5,950 nt of DNA from Sporomusaceae bacterium. Lineage in GTDB: Bacteria; Bacillota; Negativicutes; DSM-13327. The notes beneath the pieces are model-generated. The model did no database searches, had not been told where the DNA came from, and saw only the letters and a program-made list of their open reading frames with translations. Positions 4,999-5,950 of the stretch are shown here, one piece after another; within the stretch, counting starts at the first letter, position 1; every line of letters starts with the position of its first letter. Both the position numbers and the translations under genes were made by a program. The DNA is taken from the NCBI GenBank assembly GCA_027492445.1, contig JAPUES010000261.1:1-5950 (forward strand). The letters run 5' to 3'.

Positions 4999-5950
4999 AA
5001 TCGACAGTTTTAACTTTACGGGTGAACATCCCGTCCAGCACTTTAACCACCTCTGCCTGCATCTCTGGCAGCACGTGAGCGTAGGTATCCTGAGTCATCG
5101 CTACGGTGCTATGCCCCAAACGCTCTGAGACGACCTTAACTGGAATTCCTTTAAGCAGCAGTAGTGTTGCGTGCGTGTGGCGAAGGTCATGAAACTTGAA
5201 GCTTTCTGGAGCATGGATCTGTTTCAGCAAGGGTTTAAAATACCGTGACGTAAAATTACTTGTATTGAATACCCCGCCAAACTCACCGGTTATAACTAGA
5301 TTAAGTGGGGACCATTGATCCCCGAGTAAATGTTTCCTCCAGTCTTGCAGTTTTTTATACTTTTGCAGTTCTGCAGTCACATCGGGAGACAAAGGGATCT
5401 GTCGGCGTGAGGATTTAGTCTTTGGCTCTTCGAAATTCACTCCTGCACGGCTGGTGACCAAAGATCTTTTGACGTATATTATCCCCTTGGTTACATTAAC
5501 CGAGCTCCATGATAAGCCGAATATTTCCCCTAGCCGCATTCCGGTTCCTAGTGCCAATAGAATCGCCATATAAGTGCTGTGATGGACGATATTGGACATA
5601 GGTATCTGGACATATTTCCCCGTCTTAGTCGCTTGATCTTTCGCCTTGGCCGCTCTTATAGCACATTCTCGATCAGCAGCTAAGGCCGCCGCATACGCCG
5701 CAGCGGTTAGACTATCTGCCTGTGACTCGGTCAATGGTTGGATATCGGACTTCACTAACTTGATAGGCTTTGTTTGCTTGACCGGATTCTTTAGCAGCAT
5801 GTCCGATTTAATTGCTTGCTCGATGCACATGCTTAAGTAACGGCGTGTGGCTTTGACTGTGCTGGATGATAACCCAGTACCCTTTTTTCCTCCGCTGACA
5901 AGCAATTCATTAAATAGTGATGTCAGTTGCGTCTCGCGGACTTGACGGAG
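4997..5950 (-). CDS. int: Tyrosine recombinase/phage-type integrase, N-terminus beyond the window
   Basis: A site-specific recombinase for integration and excision of the element. The frame stays open to the window edge: upstream of the TTG at 5905 it reads on as LRQVRETQLTSLFNELLVSG. This belongs to the core-binding SAM-like domain, so the true start lies beyond 5950 and about 317 C-terminal residues are visible. Counting from the TTG codon as 1, the core-binding domain ends near 55. The catalytic domain carries Arg124 (GTGMRLGE), a Lys in PKTKSSRR (162/164), His239-x-x-Arg242 (HDLRHTHA), His265 (LGHS) and the nucleophile Tyr275 (TQDTYAHV). All key residues are present, so the enzyme looks active. 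Between the domains is an Ala/Lys-rich stretch (about 67-105), longer than I expect for this family. An arm-binding N-terminal domain may lie outside. It reads toward tRNA-Gly, its probable target, and ends at a strong terminator. Confidence 0.95.
   Translation of the reverse strand, partial: LRQVRETQLTSLFNELLVSGGKKGTGLSSSTVKATRRYLSMCIEQAIKSDMLLKNPVKQTKPIKLVKSDIQPLTESQADSLTAAAYAAALAADRECAIRAAKAKDQATKTGKYVQIPMSNIVHHSTYMAILLALGTGMRLGEIFGLSWSSVNVTKGIIYVKRSLVTSRAGVNFEEPKTKSSRRQIPLSPDVTAELQKYKKLQDWRKHLLGDQWSPLNLVITGEFGGVFNTSNFTSRYFKPLLKQIHAPESFKFHDLRHTHATLLLLKGIPVKVVSERLGHSTVAMTQDTYAHVLPEMQAEVVKVLDGMFTRKVKTVD

Larger units (their letters stand above)
4782..5950. mobile_element. Integrase-bearing end of an integrative element at tRNA-Gly (incomplete)
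   Basis: The region holds a tyrosine recombinase directed at the tRNA 3' end, a tandem repeat of the size of arm-type sites, and base composition that differs from the chromosome. In sampled 60-base lines I counted 33, 26 and 29 G+C inside the integrase, against 21 in a kinase line and 25 in a chemoreceptor line. The outer limit and any cargo lie beyond 5950. The element may be a prophage, an ICE or an island, and nothing here decides which. Confidence 0.65.

Noticed and set aside
5646..5840. 64-codon Ala-rich plus-strand frame opposite the integrase
   Set aside because: It mirrors the Ala-rich insertion and core-binding domain of the integrase on the other strand.

Overview
This window looks like a chromosomal segment of an AT-rich, endospore-forming Bacillota. 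The best guess is a Negativicutes member of the Pelosinus/Sporomusa type. That guess rests on all tRNA genes encoding their CCA ends, a perfect CIRCE element, a KinA/KinE-like soluble PAS histidine kinase, a small protein resembling the sporulation protein Cse60, and general protein style. No search was run, so genus level is inference only.

Layout. Positions 1-297 hold the end of a same-strand tRNA cluster, Phe(GAA, 5' truncated by the window)-Lys(UUU)-Glu(UUC)-Val(UAC), closed by a strong intrinsic terminator (309-341). Next comes a monocistronic methyl-accepting chemotaxis receptor (476-2179) with its own terminator, then an orphan cytoplasmic PAS-HisKA-HATPase kinase (2371-3516). A small Cse60-like gene (3616-3843) follows behind a near-consensus sigma-A promoter. 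It converges on an hsp20 gene on the minus strand (3911-4384), and the two share a bidirectional terminator (3851-3883). The hsp20 promoter carries a perfect CIRCE (HrcA operator) at 4426-4452. Just upstream, overlapping the -10, is a second, unexplained 29-bp palindrome at 4450-4478.

The last part is a tRNA-Gly(CCC) gene (4707-4781) with its own promoter and terminator. It is followed by a tyrosine recombinase on the minus strand (4997 to beyond 5950) that reads toward the tRNA. This is the usual end of an integrative element inserted at a tRNA 3' end. The 215-bp gap between tRNA and integrase holds an exact tandem 12-bp repeat (candidate integrase arm sites), a 7-7-7 inverted repeat and a symmetric terminator. 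The integrase is more GC-rich in the lines I counted than the kinase. Any cargo lies beyond the right edge.

The genes do not form one pathway. Chemoreceptor and kinase are separate sensory units, the Cse60-like gene and kinase may both relate to sporulation, hsp20 is a stress chaperone under HrcA, and the right end is mobile DNA. No wholly new system is visible. The most interesting items are the double palindrome at the hsp20 promoter, the integrase with an Ala-rich interdomain insertion, the tandem repeat beside it, and a tRNA-Val with a C-C mismatch in its acceptor stem.
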